Notes: a model not told the origin generated them from the letters alone. Positions 47,018 through 60,053 are shown, counted from the first letter of the stretch. The stretch: 64,000 nucleotides of DNA from Hydra vulgaris (GCF_038396675.1 NC_088923.1:1282001-1346000); one strand, 5' to 3'. Made by a program: numbers and translations.

Positions 47018-48321
47018 ATTTTAAACTGTTTCTAATGTTACAAAAAAATTGTTTGTATAACTTTTTACGAGCTGATAATGCTGATAACCATAATTCAGCA
47101 AAAATTTCTGATCAAAAAATATTAATTGTATTTAGAGAATTCGTATTAATTGATGTTTTTTTAATTGTATTAGGAATTTCAGTCACGTGACTTTTTTCGG
47201 TGTCACAAGTTCATCATAAAAGCGATTTTTTCGGCAACTTTTTTGGGAAATATTTCATAGTTATCTAACTTCAAACCAAGTTGCTCATTGTATACCTTTG
47301 GCAAATGTTAAGTAAAAATGTTGTTCTGTAAAGGTTATTTTTTAAAGTTCCTTAAAAAAGAAGCCAGAAAATTTTTCAAGTCGTTTTATTTACAAATACG
47401 TTAATTTACACATTTTGACAAGTAAATATGCTATTTTACATTACCTTTTTAGCATTCTAGCACCTCAAAAAATAATATTAAGGTTATTAAATTATAGTAT
47501 TTGATATTATTTTTATAACCATTTCCTTTTTATATCTGGACTTATCAATTTAAAAAATACACTTTTCATATTTTTTTGATTTTTTCCTACGCGCTATTAT
47601 GGTATTCGTTTGACCTATATAGTTAGTTATCAACATGGATATTTAGAAAGCGCTTATTAATGTGACTCTGATATAATTAGTTTTTTATATCTAGCTGTTT
47701 GAAATGCGAATAGAATATCTGTATTTCTGGTATCAAAATTTAGAAGTCAAAAGCTTAGCCAATGTGTGCACAGTTTTTAGACAACCCTTTTTTCCAATTT
47801 CCAAATTGCTAAAAAAGACCTTACTATGTTTTTGAAAATAAAATGAGTGATTCAAAAAGTTAGGTTGCTCACTAAAAAAAAGAAAGACGAATTTTTACTT
47901 TTAAATTTTAAATCACCATTATCTGAAACAAATGTTTAACCATTTTTTCAATCATCGTCATCTGAAAAAGAAAAAAATCTTATGAAAGACCTACATCTCA
48001 AAATCAAAAATAAAACTCTAAAGCGCAAAGTTGAAGAAATCAACAATTTTAAAAAAGTTTCTGAAAACTAAGCTGTAAAAACCAGCAATGGATAGAAATT
48101 AAAATTTGTAAGACAACCATGCAGTGTAAAGCACTATATACAGCTACAAACAAAAGCCTGTTGAGTCTAGAAAAACAGTTTACCGCATTGAAACTAAAGA
48201 ATAAAACAAACAAAATTCGAAATTTAAACAAGAAGATTGTTTATCGAGATACAAAGTTGAAAAAATAAGAAAAAGAAATTGATACATTAAAAGCACAAAT
48301 TGAAAAACTCAAACTTTAAAT
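47018..48321. other. intergenic AT-rich DNA
   Basis: A perfect GTCACGTGAC palindrome lies at 47,182-47,191. From about 48,100 lysine-rich, coiled-coil-like fragments on the plus strand (LEKQFTALKLKNKTNKIRNL) lead into the next pseudogene. Confidence 0.3.
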
Positions 48322-49340
48322 ATGAAATTCAATAACCTTAATCAAATGCTAGAAAATAGTAATGCAAAAGTTAAAATGTTGTGTCTCAAAAAGAAACTTA
48401 GCCGTGTAAAAAATAATTTAAGTAAAACAAAGGACGCAATTTCCTTTTCTTCAATTAAAAATCACTCATTTTTAAAATCATTAAACAAAGAAAAAAATTA
48501 TTTAAATGGTCTTTTATAATTGTTGGAAGATGAGGAAATTGTAACATTTGAAAGAGGTTTTTATTCAAGTGATATTCAAGAAGTTATCATAGAGCTGTTA
48601 TCATTAAATGTCAGTATGAGCAAAGTCAATGATGTTTTTAAATTTGTTTTAAAAAAAATTGCAAAAAAAAGGAATTACAAAACTACTCTGTCAAATTTAG
48701 GTTCTGCCAATCCAATAGTTTAATACCAAAAGTTATAAAACATTGAAATTGTTTAACAATCGAACATAAAAATGAGTTTATGGATATGTCAAACTATTTT
48801 GCAAGTTATATCTTTTAAAAAACTTTGCAACTGAGACAGATAAAGTACTGGTTTCGTTTAAAAAAATTGCTCTGTGTAATGCTCACAAAAACACTTATGC
48901 ATTTAAAACTTTTGAATCTGGAGCTGCAAGACTGATACGCACGGCATGTAAAGCATTTCACAAACGAGATAGTGATGAAGGTGGTGTGGTAGAATATTTT
49001 AACTATTTTTCTCATTGGAAAAGGTAAAGACAAGTGTATGTTTGCTCCTTTTATATGCAATAGATTTAACATTTTGTTTTAAAATAGGGCTGCACTGTTT
49101 TATCATTCTAAATCTGTTAAAGAATTTTTGTGTTAACGGTCAAATCCTAATAATCTACTGAAGACAGATAAGGATGATATATCAACTATATTATTTTTAG
49201 CTGAATCTCCTGCACTAGGTATTTTTGATAGCTTATTACTGGTCCTCATTGGAGACTTATTGAAGAAAGTGTATATATTTATAAATATAAGAAAATACAG
49301 AACCGTTCTGCAAATTCTGAGCAGCTCTATGGTCTTAAAT
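48322..49340 (+). pseudogene. unclassified transposase-family protein, fragmented
   Basis: Plus-strand pieces: Lys-rich segment KMLCLKKKLSRVKNNLSKTK (48,380-48,450), ERGFYSSDIQEVIIELLSLN (48,550-48,610), SFKKIALCNAHKNTYAFKTF with RLIRTACKAFHKRDSDEGGV (48,855-49,000, donor GTAAAG at about 49,025), and AESPALGIFDSLLL plus TGPHWRLIEESVYIYKYKK (49,200-49,290). The blocks (CNAHK, RLIRTxCKAxH, ALGIxD, TGPxWRLxEE) belong to a common uncharacterised transposon protein family in cnidarians and fish. Stops and frame changes throughout. It converges on the hAT pseudogene. Confidence 0.55.
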
Positions 49341-50809
49341 TAAATTTAACAAACAAAATAGTTGCCAAGGTTTTCATTGTAATCTTTCAAATATCATTGG
49401 CAATCGAAAACAATTGCTCCACGGAAACTTTCGTACCTGGTAAACATAAAGCTGCTTCCACCAATTTTAATATATTATTATAAGGAACGTGATTATTTTC
49501 GAAATGAAAAATAATTTCAACCCATTGCTTGTCACATTCAACAGACTGTAAAGTTCCAAGAAGAAAACTTTGCATTTGTGCAGTATAATTAGTTTTTTTC
49601 AAAAAAGTTTTAGTTTCAATAGTTTCAACCTATTCATCTTTACAGTTAAGTAAAAACCAGATAAAAACTTCAATCTAATTAAAGTGACGTGTCCTCTAAT
49701 CTATATACTCTTAGACAGACACAAAAATTATCTACTTTTTTCAGAAATTAGTTTTTCAAATGATGCCTTTATTCTTCCGTAACTTGTATATGCTGTCTTA
49801 CCATGAAAGGTAGAAATTTTTCAAACTCCTCAATACTACGTCAACTTCAGCAGCAGAAATATAATCTTTCTCAATTTTTTTTATTGTGTTATAAGAAACG
49901 TTGGCTCGACTATGAACAAAAAATAATACTATTTCACCCATTCGTTATTGAAAAAGTCAAAAAAGTTTCGGACAATTTTCTACACTTAAAAAGTATGATC
50001 TTAGTGACTGATATAACTTGAGCACTCTTTTGATAGCTGGAAGTAAGGCCAACCAATGATTTTTTGAGAATTCTCGCATATTTTGATGTTCCACACAGGC
50101 CTCAGAAATTTTCTAAACTAGAAACTCGAACAGTAAAACGGTAAAAAAATAAATAAATTTGAGGAATAATTATCTCCACATCAATAGATAAACAACCAGA
50201 TGCAGTGTTTATTGCGTTTGATAAAATATGAGCATTGCAACCGATACCAATGATTTCACAGTTTAGCTGAACGATTAACTTTTTGTGAATATTGTTGTTA
50301 CCGTTTTGTTTTAAACCTCCGAAATTGGTTTTAGTGTTGTCTGCAGAAATAACCAAAACTTCAGAAGAAATACTGTTAGTACTAATGCATTTAAATATGA
50401 CTTTTGACAAAATATCTGATGTTTCTCCATTTACACAATCCCTCTTTAACATCGAAATAACAAGCCAAAATTGGATACATTTTAACGTTCTTGCTGTTTG
50501 ATGGATTAGAAAGAATTGACACATATGATGCTTTAAATAAAGCATGTCTAAGTTAGTTTCACAATATTTTTTGAACATGTTTACAATCATTGCTTCACAT
50601 TTTGTATGCGAACAAGCAAATCTTGGAAAATAAAATTTCTTAATTAGCTTTGACGTACAATCAGCACATCTAAAGCTATTGTTGTGTTTGATCGTGTGGA
50701 ATGCAATTGTTCCTTCTTGAATGGCTAATATTTTTTCATTTTGACCAAAGTTGTGACTCTTCATCAACTTTGTGATTTGGTTTGACAATATAGAAGCATC
50801 CAATGCCAT
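49320..50809 (-). pseudogene. hAT transposase (third clade), broken
   Basis: The minus frame 50,809-50,102 starts MALDASILSNQITKLMKSHN and includes GETSDILSKVIFKC, VLVISADNTKTNFGGL, GIGCNAHILSNAINTASGCL and SIDVEIIIPQIYLFFYRFTV: the hAT RNase-H core with the D-NTxTNFGG motif and CNAH. It continues in other frames (ENMREFSKNHWLALLPAI-type sequence near 50,060; 49,600-49,387: EAALCLPGTKVSVEQLFSIA, the dimerisation block). At least two frameshifts and a stop after LFSIANDI. Confidence 0.8.
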
Positions 50810-51398
50810 TTTGTGTTTGACAGATTTGCAATAATCTTTAATTGCAAACCGTCCACGAATACTAATGCCAAATAGACTTAGACAAATATTAGAAATCTTT
50901 GATTTGCGTTAAGAAAGAAAACATTTTTTTTAATTCATCATTAAACGTGTTTAACCTTCTCTTTTTACTATTCAATTTTTCTCTTCATTTTTTGAATTTG
51001 ATCAATAATTTGTTAAATAAAAACCTTAAATTACTTTTTTATGAACACTTATTTTTATGAACTTCTTATTAAAAAAAGTCGCAAAGCTTTTTTTACAATA
51101 ATTAGGGAAAAAAAACATTACAGGGCAAACAAAATTTGCCTAACGAGTGCATTTTTTTTATTGTAGTTATAAAATCTTTCTAAGTAATTTTTTTTCTTCT
51201 CTTATAGGAGTTTTAAAAACTTTTTTAAAATGTTTACGGGGATTTAACTCATTTAGTTTTGTGTTTTATAGTTTATTGTAATTTAACTATATTTTAGAAA
51301 ATTCATTTGTTAAAAATTTTTATAATATTTTTTGAAAGAATTTTGTTTGCTTTTTTGAATTTATGCATAATTTATATTAGAGGAATGTTGATAACTTT
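50810..51398. other. AT-rich flank of the hAT pseudogene
   Basis: No feature recognised; poly(T)-rich plus strand. Confidence 0.3.
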
Positions 51399-52080
51399 TT
51401 CTATTGGACCCAGTGCAAAAACTTGTTTTCTAAATCTATTGGACCCAGTGCAAAAAATTCTATTGGACCCAGTGCAAAAACTTGTTTTCTAAGTGCATGC
51501 CAAATTTCGTTGAAAAATATTACGTAGCAGACACATTATTTGTAGCAGCATTGGTACTTAAGTTTAACTTTGTCCTGAGAATAAAAAATATTATGTTTCA
51601 GATATCTAATTTTTTGTAGCAGAATAGGTACTTATGTGATGTAAAAATGTGTTATTTTATGGAGTTTTAAACCAAAGTATGTATTTTAGAAAAAGTTGAA
51701 AAGTTAGGCATTATTTTTGTGTTGCTCTTTTTAGTAGTTACAACTGCTATCATTAAATATACTGTTCTTAAAAAATTTGTTTTTGATCAGTTGTTGATGT
51801 TGTTGATGTAAAATTTAGATTAAAGGAATGTTGATTACTTTTTGAATAAATTTAGATTAAAGGAATGTTGATAACTGTTCTGAAAAAATTTGTTGTTGAT
51901 GTTGTTGATGTAACATTCAGATTAAAGGATGTAGATAACTTTTTTAAATCTTTTAGTCCCTGTGCAGAAACTTATTTTCTAGTGGCATACCAAATTTCAT
52001 TGAAAAATATTATGGAGCAGACACCTTATTATTTGTAGCAGCATAAGTACTATAGTCTAACTTTTTCCAGAGAATAAAGA
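51399..52080. repeat. tandem and direct repeats (TATTGGACCCAGTGCAAAA family)
   Basis: TCTATTGGACCCAGTGCAAA occurs three times in 51,399-51,480. A longer direct repeat pairs about 51,484-51,590 with 51,969-52,080 (shared GCAGACAC, TTATTTGTAGCAGCAT). GATTAAAGGAATGTTGAT-type words repeat at 51,820-51,925. Confidence 0.7.
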
Positions 52081-52082
52081 TA

Positions 52083-52140
52083 GGCAGAGGGGGGCTAACA
52101 ACGACCTTTTTAAAAGATTGTTGTTAGCCTTCCTCCCCTT
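52083..52140. repeat. foldback around 52,110
   Basis: GGGGGGCTAACAAC and GTTGTTAGCC...CCTCCCC are inverted across a short AT loop. Confidence 0.7.
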
Positions 52141-52179
52141 TATAAATATTTATATAATAATATATAATAACAATAATAG

Positions 52180-52288
<109 letters not shown>

Positions 52289-52460
52289 GTGTCTATAATA
52301 GATTTGAAAGCAATATATGATTATAATAATAATAATAATTACTTTTTATCATCATAAATTTATTTTTAAATTTAATTTAAAAAATAATTTATATTAAAAA
52401 ATGAAACTAACCACAAAATATTACTATATAATAAGGTGTCTCATTTGATGTTATCATAAG

Positions 52461-52940
52461 CAAATTGTGTGCAAATAGGTAGTAAAAAGGTATGTTATTG
52501 TAAACAATATCATAGTTTTTATTGTAAATAATAAAATAGATTTTATTTACAGATGTGGGTCTTTTTATTAGATCTATTTTACCCCCCATCCCCTCCGTTT
52601 TTTTTGTATGCTTATAAAAGGACTTTTTTTTTATTTCATTAATTGTATATATCATTTCTTATATAATGTTAAATATAAGTAAGTACCCAACTACCTGGTT
52701 GGGTAGTTACTAATATCTAACAATGTTAAAGAACTGATTGATACAATTAATGAAATTAAAAAAAACAACCTTTTATAAGCATACAAAAAAAACGGAGGGG
52801 AGGTGGGGGATTGAAATAGTAAAATAGATCTAATAAAAGGATCCACATCTGTAAATAAAATCTATTTTATTATTTACAATAAAAACTATGACATTATTTA
52901 CAACAACATACCTTTTTACTACCTATTTGCACACAATTTA
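52461..52940. repeat. long foldback element, arms about 200 bp
   Basis: 52,461-52,658 is inverted at about 52,742-52,940 with high similarity. The outer ends are CAAATTGTGTGCAAATAGGT and its complement. A central palindromic spacer (CCCAACTACC...GGTTGGGTAG, near 52,688-52,708) sits between the arms. No coding frame; a foldback MITE or inverted duplication. Confidence 0.85.
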
Positions 52941-53077
52941 AGTCATTTTATTCAACTAACATACCTGAGACACATTTTATATTATAACCTATGTTAATGT
53001 ATTTTATTTCAAGTATTATGGTGTGTAGTTGCTCAAGAAAACATTGATAGGTTGGCTTTTTTTTATTTATCAATGAT

Positions 53078-53130
53078 TTTTCTATTTAAATAGTAAATTG
53101 TGTTATACAATTTACTATTTAAATAGAAAA
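53078..53130. repeat. perfect palindrome, 24-bp arms, 5-nt loop
   Basis: Arms 53078-53101 and 53107-53130, loop GTTAT; arm begins TTTTCTATTTAAATAGTAAA. Confidence 0.95.
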
Positions 53131-53350
53131 TTGTTATTTTTATTTTTTTGCCCTAAAACATTAAACTCTCCCATAATTTCTAATTTCATTATCCTGCATA
53201 CATTTTAGTTTATTTATTGTTGCTAGGTTTTAACTAAGCCCTATTAAAACTTTTGCTTTCCTGTATGTCACTGCATACAGAAGACAAGTGTTACGTAATT
53301 TTATTGAGTAAATATAAAGAACATAAATTTAATTTTATCAAATTTATAAA

Positions 53351-53412
53351 GCTAGAACACCTGTTGCTAGAATAGCTGTTGCTAGAACACATGTAGCTAG
53401 AACACCTGTTCT
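53351..53412. repeat. tandem repeat GCTAGAACACCTGTT
   Basis: Four imperfect units of about 15-16 bp. Confidence 0.8.
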
Positions 53413-53547
53413 TGTTAAATTGATTAAATAGTTTTAATTGATTTTTTTATGGTTATAATAAAAAGTTTGGTTATAACAAGATTATCATTATTTTAATTTT
53501 CATTTTTATGTCACATCTATTTATATCAGGTATTATGGAGATAATTA

Positions 53548-53720
53548 GATCTCCTGCTTATAAAGCGCTTGCTTTATAAGCAGGAGATCCAGGTTCGAAA
53601 CGAGCTCTGGACAAACTTTCGCGTCACGGTAAGGAAGGAGGCGTGAACTTCCTGGTTAAATGCACTTTCGCGGTGCTCTGTGACAAGACCGTTAGGACCT
53701 CTTGGGGCACCTATAATAAA
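53548..53720 (+). repeat. tRNA-derived SINE, truncated, with 5-prime palindrome
   Basis: The anticodon arm GCTTGC-TTTATAA-GCAGGA and a B-box-like GGTTCGAAAC remain, but the D arm and A-box are replaced by a perfect palindrome (arms 53548-53566 and 53571-53589, loop GCTT). The tail contains GTGCTCTGTGACAAGA, shared with the SINE at 3546, and ends in an A-rich tract. Confidence 0.7.
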
Positions 53721-55255
53721 AAATTGAAAAAAAAAAAAATTAAATAATGAAAAGATTGAGGGATCAACGTGCTTCTATTGATGCTTCTATTTTAATGGTA
53801 AATTATGTTATGCATCAGAAGTTAATTTGATTTATTTTTACCCTAAAGCATACCAGATATATTTTATTTATCATTGCAAGGTTTCAACTAAGAGCATGTA
53901 GAAAGATAGAGTTTTTTTCTATGAATGTTGACGCCATAATAAGACAAGAAAATAGTTAGGTTATAGTTATTTACAGTTAGATTATATTTATTAGTGCAGT
54001 AGTAACAGTTAAATATTTATTTATCAAGATATTTGACTTCTTTTGCCTTGGTGATTGTGCATTATACTTTTTTAGAGATCTATTATATTTTAGATATCGT
54101 TTAATAGTGCGTATTCTAAAAACTATTATTAATTAACTTATTATTAAAAAACTATTATTAATTAACTTTTTATCTCTTAAGATGACATTGCTTAATGATA
54201 AAAGGAAAACTTGCACCTTGTTCGCATTATGAAGTCAAAATCTTCACATAAAAAAAAAGGCTATTTTCATAGCCACAATTCTGTTAAAAACATTATTAAG
54301 CGAATGGGAAAATAATTGTTTAAGTGTAAATTTTTTTATCTACTAATTATATTTACAAACAAAAAGCTATTTGCATTTGAATGGCGTATTTCTTTTATTG
54401 GAGTAGAATAGTAATCTATTTTAGAAGAGGGGTATATATCGGAAGAGATATGGAAACTACCTATCTTAATATTTGACATAAAATATCTCCGCTAATTTAA
54501 GACCCTACAGTAATAAATTCACGTTTGTTTTTTTTATAACGAGTTTTTTTATAAGAAGGTAGTTAAAAAGTTTTTATGGAACGGGGTAAAAAATTTAAAC
54601 CATTACTACAGTAAAATAGGGGCAAAAATAGAAATGCCAAATAGTCTAGTGACACGTTTTTCCTATATTCTATATATTTTATACTTGATAGGATAAAGCG
54701 TTTTACTTGTAAATATTTTTGTATTCAAAAATTATTATTACGATCTTTTTTATATGTTCGCAGTATTTGTTATATACCTATGTAAATTAATTTTCAAATT
54801 TTTTTTTATTATATAAGAAATGTTATTTTAGTTAACAAAATTATTTTTATCGCTACTTCAGTGTTTTGCTCAATAAAAATTCCATCCCGAACAAAAATAC
54901 TGGGTGAGCTCGCAACAAAACTACCGTTAGCCGAATGTGAAATTCTGAAGTTGGTCGCTGTTTTCTTAAGTAACCCTTATATTTTGATACTCAAACTTAC
55001 ATAAATTTTTAAAGAATCTTTCTTTTTTTATTAAATTTTTGCCATTTTAATACTACTTTAAAGCTCTTTCCAATGATATAATAGTCTTATATATAAATAG
55101 TTTAAAATTTTTATGTGCGTACCTGGGTACTTGAAAGCATAAATTTTTACGCTAGGTATGATTATTTTTAAAATTATCTTAATTAACATATATCTGAAAA
55201 TTCTCAGCTTTCTAATTTGTTTTTCATCGATGTTTCGTTTCAATGCTCTGACAGT
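53721..55255. other. intergenic AT-rich DNA
   Basis: No gene, repeat end or RNA was recognised. Confidence 0.35.
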
Positions 55256-55620
55256 TTTTCAACAGTTAACGATAATATGATTTCTAAACTTCTTTTAAAA
55301 GAAGTGTATTTAATTTGTTTTGATAAAACATTTTCATCTTTCATTTGCCTCATAGCATTATCTAATGTTATAAAGCAACCAATTGAATCTGTCTAATGTT
55401 ATAAAGCAACTAATTGAATCTATCTATCCTGAAATTGATTTAAAAAGTACCATAGTTTTATTATTACCCTTATAAAGCCTCATCCAAAAATTAAATTGTT
55501 CAATAAATATTTTGTGATGCAGTTTAGATAAAACAAAAAACAAAAGTGTTTTATGTTTTAAGTTAAATCATTTTGTGGCACTGGTTAAAGATTTTCCTAA
55601 AAATGACCAGCTGTTATTAT
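55256..55620 (+). pseudogene. possible transposon protein fragment
   Basis: Broken plus-strand frames: LALSNVIKQPIESV-like, IYPEIDLKSTIVLLLPL and CSLDKTKNKSVLCFKLNHFV. The last resembles a CxLDKTKxKxxxCFKxNHFVALV block seen in transposon-encoded proteins. A 31-bp tandem duplication (55,361-55,391 and 55,392-55,422) breaks the frame. Assignment weak. Confidence 0.3.
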
Positions 55621-55933
55621 GAGTGATACAAGTTTAATTAGTGTCAGAAAAATAAAAGTTTCTCTTAATCCTATTAATAACTATTGATTAATTACTTTAA
55701 CAAATGGTTCTTTTTATAACTTTTTATTTCAAATCAACTCTTGTACTCAGTTTTGTTTTTAGTACTTCTTGAGATTTTTATTGTCTTTTATTAAGTTGTG
55801 TCATATTTTTTTTTTCTTTCGATTTTTGTTATTTTGATTTTGTATATATATACCAATATATTTATATATATACCTTTATATATATATATATATATGTATA
55901 TCATTGTTATTTGATTTTTTGTAATATTGCATG

Positions 55934-57707
55934 TAGTTAGTGACCGGGGCCCCAGCACCGGCTAAAAATTAAACTTTTTGCAAACCCGGCCCAGGCCCCG
56001 GCAGTATTACAGATTTTAGCAGGGGTTGATTGCCAAGGCAAGAAAAAAATTTGTAATACTTAATATATTATAATTTACGCTTACACTTAATATTTATTAA
56101 ATACTGGCAAACATTTTTATAGTTTGAAACTCTAATTTATTTCTAACAAGATTGCAAGCAACCACTTTTGAGTTATCAGTTTTTTTATAACAGAGAATAA
56201 GTTAAAATACTAGGAAACGTATAACTGAAGATTTAAAAAGTTGTATAAAAAGCCAACTATAAGGTTTTTTTGATGTTCAAGGAAAAAAATGAAATAATAA
56301 AAGTTTTTTTAGCATGAAGGGACAGATATAGTAAAAGAATGCAAGTTGTTGAATAAAAAGCCAAGCAAGAATGAGTTTTGGTTTACCGTAATAGGGATAA
56401 TTGCACGTTTGAGCATTGACCATGATTGTATTTGTAGAAAAAAGATAGAAATGCAACCTTTCAATAAAGGAAGAGTGGCTCAAGCTTGGCAGATAAAGCA
56501 GTTCTAATTACATTTATAATGTACTTTTAGACTTTGTCTGAGAATAAGAAGATTGTTATTGTCAATATAACATTATTGCAATAATTTTTTGCAATAAATA
56601 AATGAGTTGTGATGTCTAACAAAAATTGTGATATTTAAGTCCAGAATTTAAACCCATAAGCCACTGCAAGCCTTAGAGACTAATAATAGAGTGAATATAA
56701 AATCGTAGGATAGCTAGAGAGGTCAAAGTGTTTTCTAAAGTTTTGAAAAATTGAAACCCCTTATTTAGCACTTTTTAAAAGTTTATCAAAAGTTAAAGTT
56801 AGTTCTGGAGAACGATTTTTAAGACTATAATCTAAATCTATTCTAGAGCACAAGCTGTAGAAGTGTTTAACTGAGAATTAACCTTAGCATTGAAAACCTG
56901 AGTGATTCCGATGTTTAACAATGGTTTAATCTGTTCAACTGACAGGAAGAGAATGGTCATTATATTTAAATAATCGTCAAATTAGAGTAAGATTTTTTTG
57001 CAAATAACTCTGCTTTATTCTAGGGAGAAGTAAAAAGATTATTCCCATGAATTAGAGATTAAATGTTACACTTTAGTTAATGACATTGTTGAAGACAAAC
57101 CAAAAGTCTCTAAAACCTAACATCCGAGATAAGATACAAATAAAATAAGAATAAATGAGCTTAAAATCAAACAGGACTTTTTTTACATTGGCTTCTTGCA
57201 ATAATAAAAGGACATTTGTTCTTAAGATGTTCTGTAAAAAATATGAAAAAAATGATTAATGTTTAATAGAGCAAATGCCCAAGATGGTGAAAAACGTTAA
57301 GTAGAATGAGACTTGACTTTAAATTGAGGAGAAGTAATAAAAACTTCCAAACTTTTACTCAAGAAGGAACAAAAGCTTCCAAGATGCACTTTATGCATAC
57401 ATATTATGGATATAAATATATGTTTGCTATTTATTTAAATGCTCGCATACAATATCCTTTCATTGTTATATAAACTTTAGTATTTATATGGTGTAGTATT
57501 TGCTGAAAATACTTTAGAAAAAATGTTTTATCGAACAACGTTTGCTATAAAAGATTAAAGTAATTTAGATATCAGCATGTAGAGAGGTAGCAGCTCTATA
57601 CTTTGGATGTATAAATTTTTTTGCAGCCCCTATCATTACGCCAGCTACAGCTATACTTTATCACCTGGCCCCAGCCCTTGTCAAATATCAACCCCGGTCA
57701 CTTACTA
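55934..57707. mobile_element. TIR-bounded element (1.8 kb), no transposase
   Basis: TAGTTAGTGACCGGGG at 55,934 and its complement (15/16) ending at 57,707. The termini are GC-rich (GGGGCCCCAGCACCGGC; CCTGGCCCCAGCCC) against the AT-rich interior. No convincing target duplication. The interior includes a decayed LINE. Confidence 0.55.
56640..57390 (-). pseudogene. heavily decayed LINE (linker/RT start)
   Basis: The minus strand reads, in mixed frames, LGFRDFWFVFNNVIN (near 57,110), SLIHGNNLFTSP-stop-NKAELFAKK (near 57,030) and debris down to 56,640. The order SRDFWxxxNxxxxK...SLIHGxxxxTSPxxKAELFAxxF is that of the segment before the RT in jockey-type LINEs. Probably the same family as the endonuclease at 9.1 kb. 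Confidence 0.45.
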
Positions 57708-57748
57708 TGTGATTTATGACACTTACTATGTGATACATTTACTATTTT

Positions 57749-57789
57749 ATGATTTGTACTTGCTCATTGCATAGGCAAGTACAAATCAT
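57749..57789. repeat. palindrome, 15-bp arms, 11-nt loop
   Basis: Arms ATGATTTGTACTTGC (57749-57763) and complement (57775-57789), abutting the 5-prime truncation of the CR1 fragment. Confidence 0.9.
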
Positions 57790-58018
57790 GAAAACAAAGT
57801 TAAACAGTAAACAAAAAGATGCGTGAAGAATATTATTTGGAGCTGATAAAATTGTACGATTCAAGCCTCCTCCGCGTATACATGGCGCAGAAATGTTCAT
57901 AAAATCAACGTACACCAAGTTTTAATGTTCATGTATTAGATAAAGATGGAGTGTTTAGATGTTTCACTATAAGTCTATTTACCACATTTCAAAATAATGT
58001 TTGTGTATAAATATGATA

Positions 58019-59320
58019 ACGGGTGATGCGGAAGTTATCAGACAAATCCTATTTTCATTATTTGAGCATAATAAATAGTTTTTGTGGTTTTATGCGTATG
58101 CATAAACGTTCTATAAAATATAAACTTTATTATTTGAAACACAATTGTTTAAAATGAGGTTAAATGCAGCTGAACGATAATCTTTTCAAAAGTGACTAAA
58201 AATGTTTTTTGTAAATAAACCTTATATAAAAAAAAATTAAATCGTAAATCATTTTGAAAAGGAAGGATTTGCTCGAAGTACAATATATGATAACCTATTT
58301 AGACTTGAAACTGTTCAATCTTTTTCTGATAGAAAGCACCCTGGTCGTCCGACATCCTGGACAAGAAAAAAGAAAGCCGAATTAACGAGACTTGTCAACA
58401 ATCGAAAAGGGGTCAGTCAGAGAAAAATAGATATAAATTCGATGTAAATCAATCGACAATTGGTCGTCAGTGAATAAAAATGAATATTAAATATAGAAAA
58501 CGTGAAAAGACTCAAAAATACACTATAGAACAACAAATAAAGGCAAAGAAAAGAAGCAGGAAACTAGTTAACCAACTCTATAACACAAAATCGCTTCTAG
58601 TCATTGATGACGAAAAATACTTTTGTTTTGCAGGGGACAACATGCCTGGATATTCTGGATACTACACAAACAACAAAAAGACATGCCCAGAAAGTGTTTT
58701 ATAGGAAAATAGAAATTTCCAAAAAAATTATTAATGTGGATAGCCATATCTGACCGTGGTATGTCCGAGCCATTGTTTCGCACTGCTAAGGCTGTAGCGA
58801 TCAATTTATAAATCTATATTAATGAATGTTTAGAAAAACGACTTCTTCCATTTATTCACAAGTGTCATGGAGACTTTAACTATTTATTTTGGCCAGATTT
58901 AGCAAGTTCTTACTATTTTAAAGATTTTCGAAATTGGATGGACCAATATGTCTATTACGTTCATAAAGAATCCAATCCCCCAAACGTGCCTCAAGCACGA
59001 CTAATTAAACATTTTTGGGGACATTTGGCACAGAAGGCTTACGAGGTAGATTGGCAAGCTTCAACAGAGCAAGTTTTGATTGATCGCATTAAACTGAAAC
59101 TACAAGAAATTGATTTAAACTTTTTACAGTCGCATATGAAAGGCGTCAGAGCAAAGTTGAGTTAATTGCAGATGGTGGTGTTTTTTCATACAAAAATTAA
59201 TATATTTTTATTAAAAGATAAGTGCTTTATTTAAAAAAGATATAATAGTAGTTCGTTCTTTTTATTTATAAATAAGTTATTGACGTTTTTATTTTGTCCG
59301 ATAACTTCCGCATCACCCGT
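58019..59320 (+). mobile_element. Tc1/mariner element, copy 2
   Basis: Ends ACGGGTGATGCGGAAGTTAT and complement, flanked by TA (58,017-58,018; 59,321-59,322). 1,302 bp, same family as 36,353-37,619, opposite orientation. Confidence 0.95.
58154..59164 (+). pseudogene. Tc1/mariner transposase, copy 2, active-site Glu lost
   Basis: ATG at 58,154 (MRLNAAER, then stop). An HTH region follows (FARSTIYDNLFRLETVQSFS, HPGRPTSWTRKKKAELTRLV), then LLVIDDEKYFCFAGDNMPGY (first Asp intact, 58,590-58,650), SDRGMSEPLF-type sequence, and FWPDLASSYYFKDFRNWMDQ. The third acidic residue reads LIKHFWG instead of PIENFWG, Glu to Lys, so the copy could not catalyse transfer even without its stops (58,178; 58,445; 58,702; 58,809). 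Confidence 0.85.
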
Positions 59321-60053
59321 TAAAAAAGAAATTTATGTAAGATTGATAAAAATAATTACTTATTTGTAGTTATAGGAAGCTCGCAGAAGACTTAAGTCAG
59401 TCTTGTAATCGAAAACTTTTTCAAAGACGTGTAATACACATAAAAAATCTGTTGCATTTTTTTTGACGAAAATGGTCTCGTCTTGTAAAGTAAACCTATG
59501 TTCTTTGTGTTTACGTAGTTTATGTGAGTTTTCTATGAGATGTGTTAATCAATTAGACGGACATCAATTAGAATATTATACGGCTATTGTAAATACGTAC
59601 AATTAGGCTCAGTGATAAGACAAAACAATGTCTTCTACTTGCCCCACCAGTGTTTTTATATTAGTTTTATAAACTTAAAGAGTAAATAAACAAAAAAACA
59701 AAAAAGCAAAAAAGTATAATAAATAATCAACAAACAAAATAAATAAATAAAAAATACTGATGGTGACAAAATTTTACACTTAAGGTTTATGGTTGATCCT
59801 TTTTTACTCTAAGAATAACGGATAAGATTACTATAACTATAAGATCACTATGATGATAAGCGAAATGAAAAAAAGATAATAGAGATAGAAGCTTTCTTCA
59901 CATCTGGTATGCACCTTTTTTTCTAAAGTCATGTTTGGTTGCAAACTTAGCCTCAAATGATCTTAATGTTTTCAAGAATGCTTATTGCTTCAAAGATAAA
60001 TATCTGAATCTTGGTTAAAAATTAATTGCTAATATGCAAGACATAACTGGTAC

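Larger units (their letters stand above)
57795..59720 (+). pseudogene. 5-prime truncated CR1 LINE split by a Tc1 element
   Basis: Before the Tc1 insertion (57,795-58,016) the plus strand reads NSKQKDA-stop-RILFGADKIVRFKPP, the C-terminal RT block (SKQKHACRIxFGA). After it (59,323-59,720) comes the CR1 3-prime UTR with GGCTCAGTGATAAGAC, GTCTTCTACTTGCCCC and an A-rich tail. Confidence 0.65.

Noticed and set aside
51940..51970. TTTTAGTCCCTGTG, similar to the end of a Hydra spliced leader
   Set aside because: No donor or Sm-like site follows in a leader-RNA arrangement, and the words belong to the local TTGGACCCAGTGCAAAA repeat.
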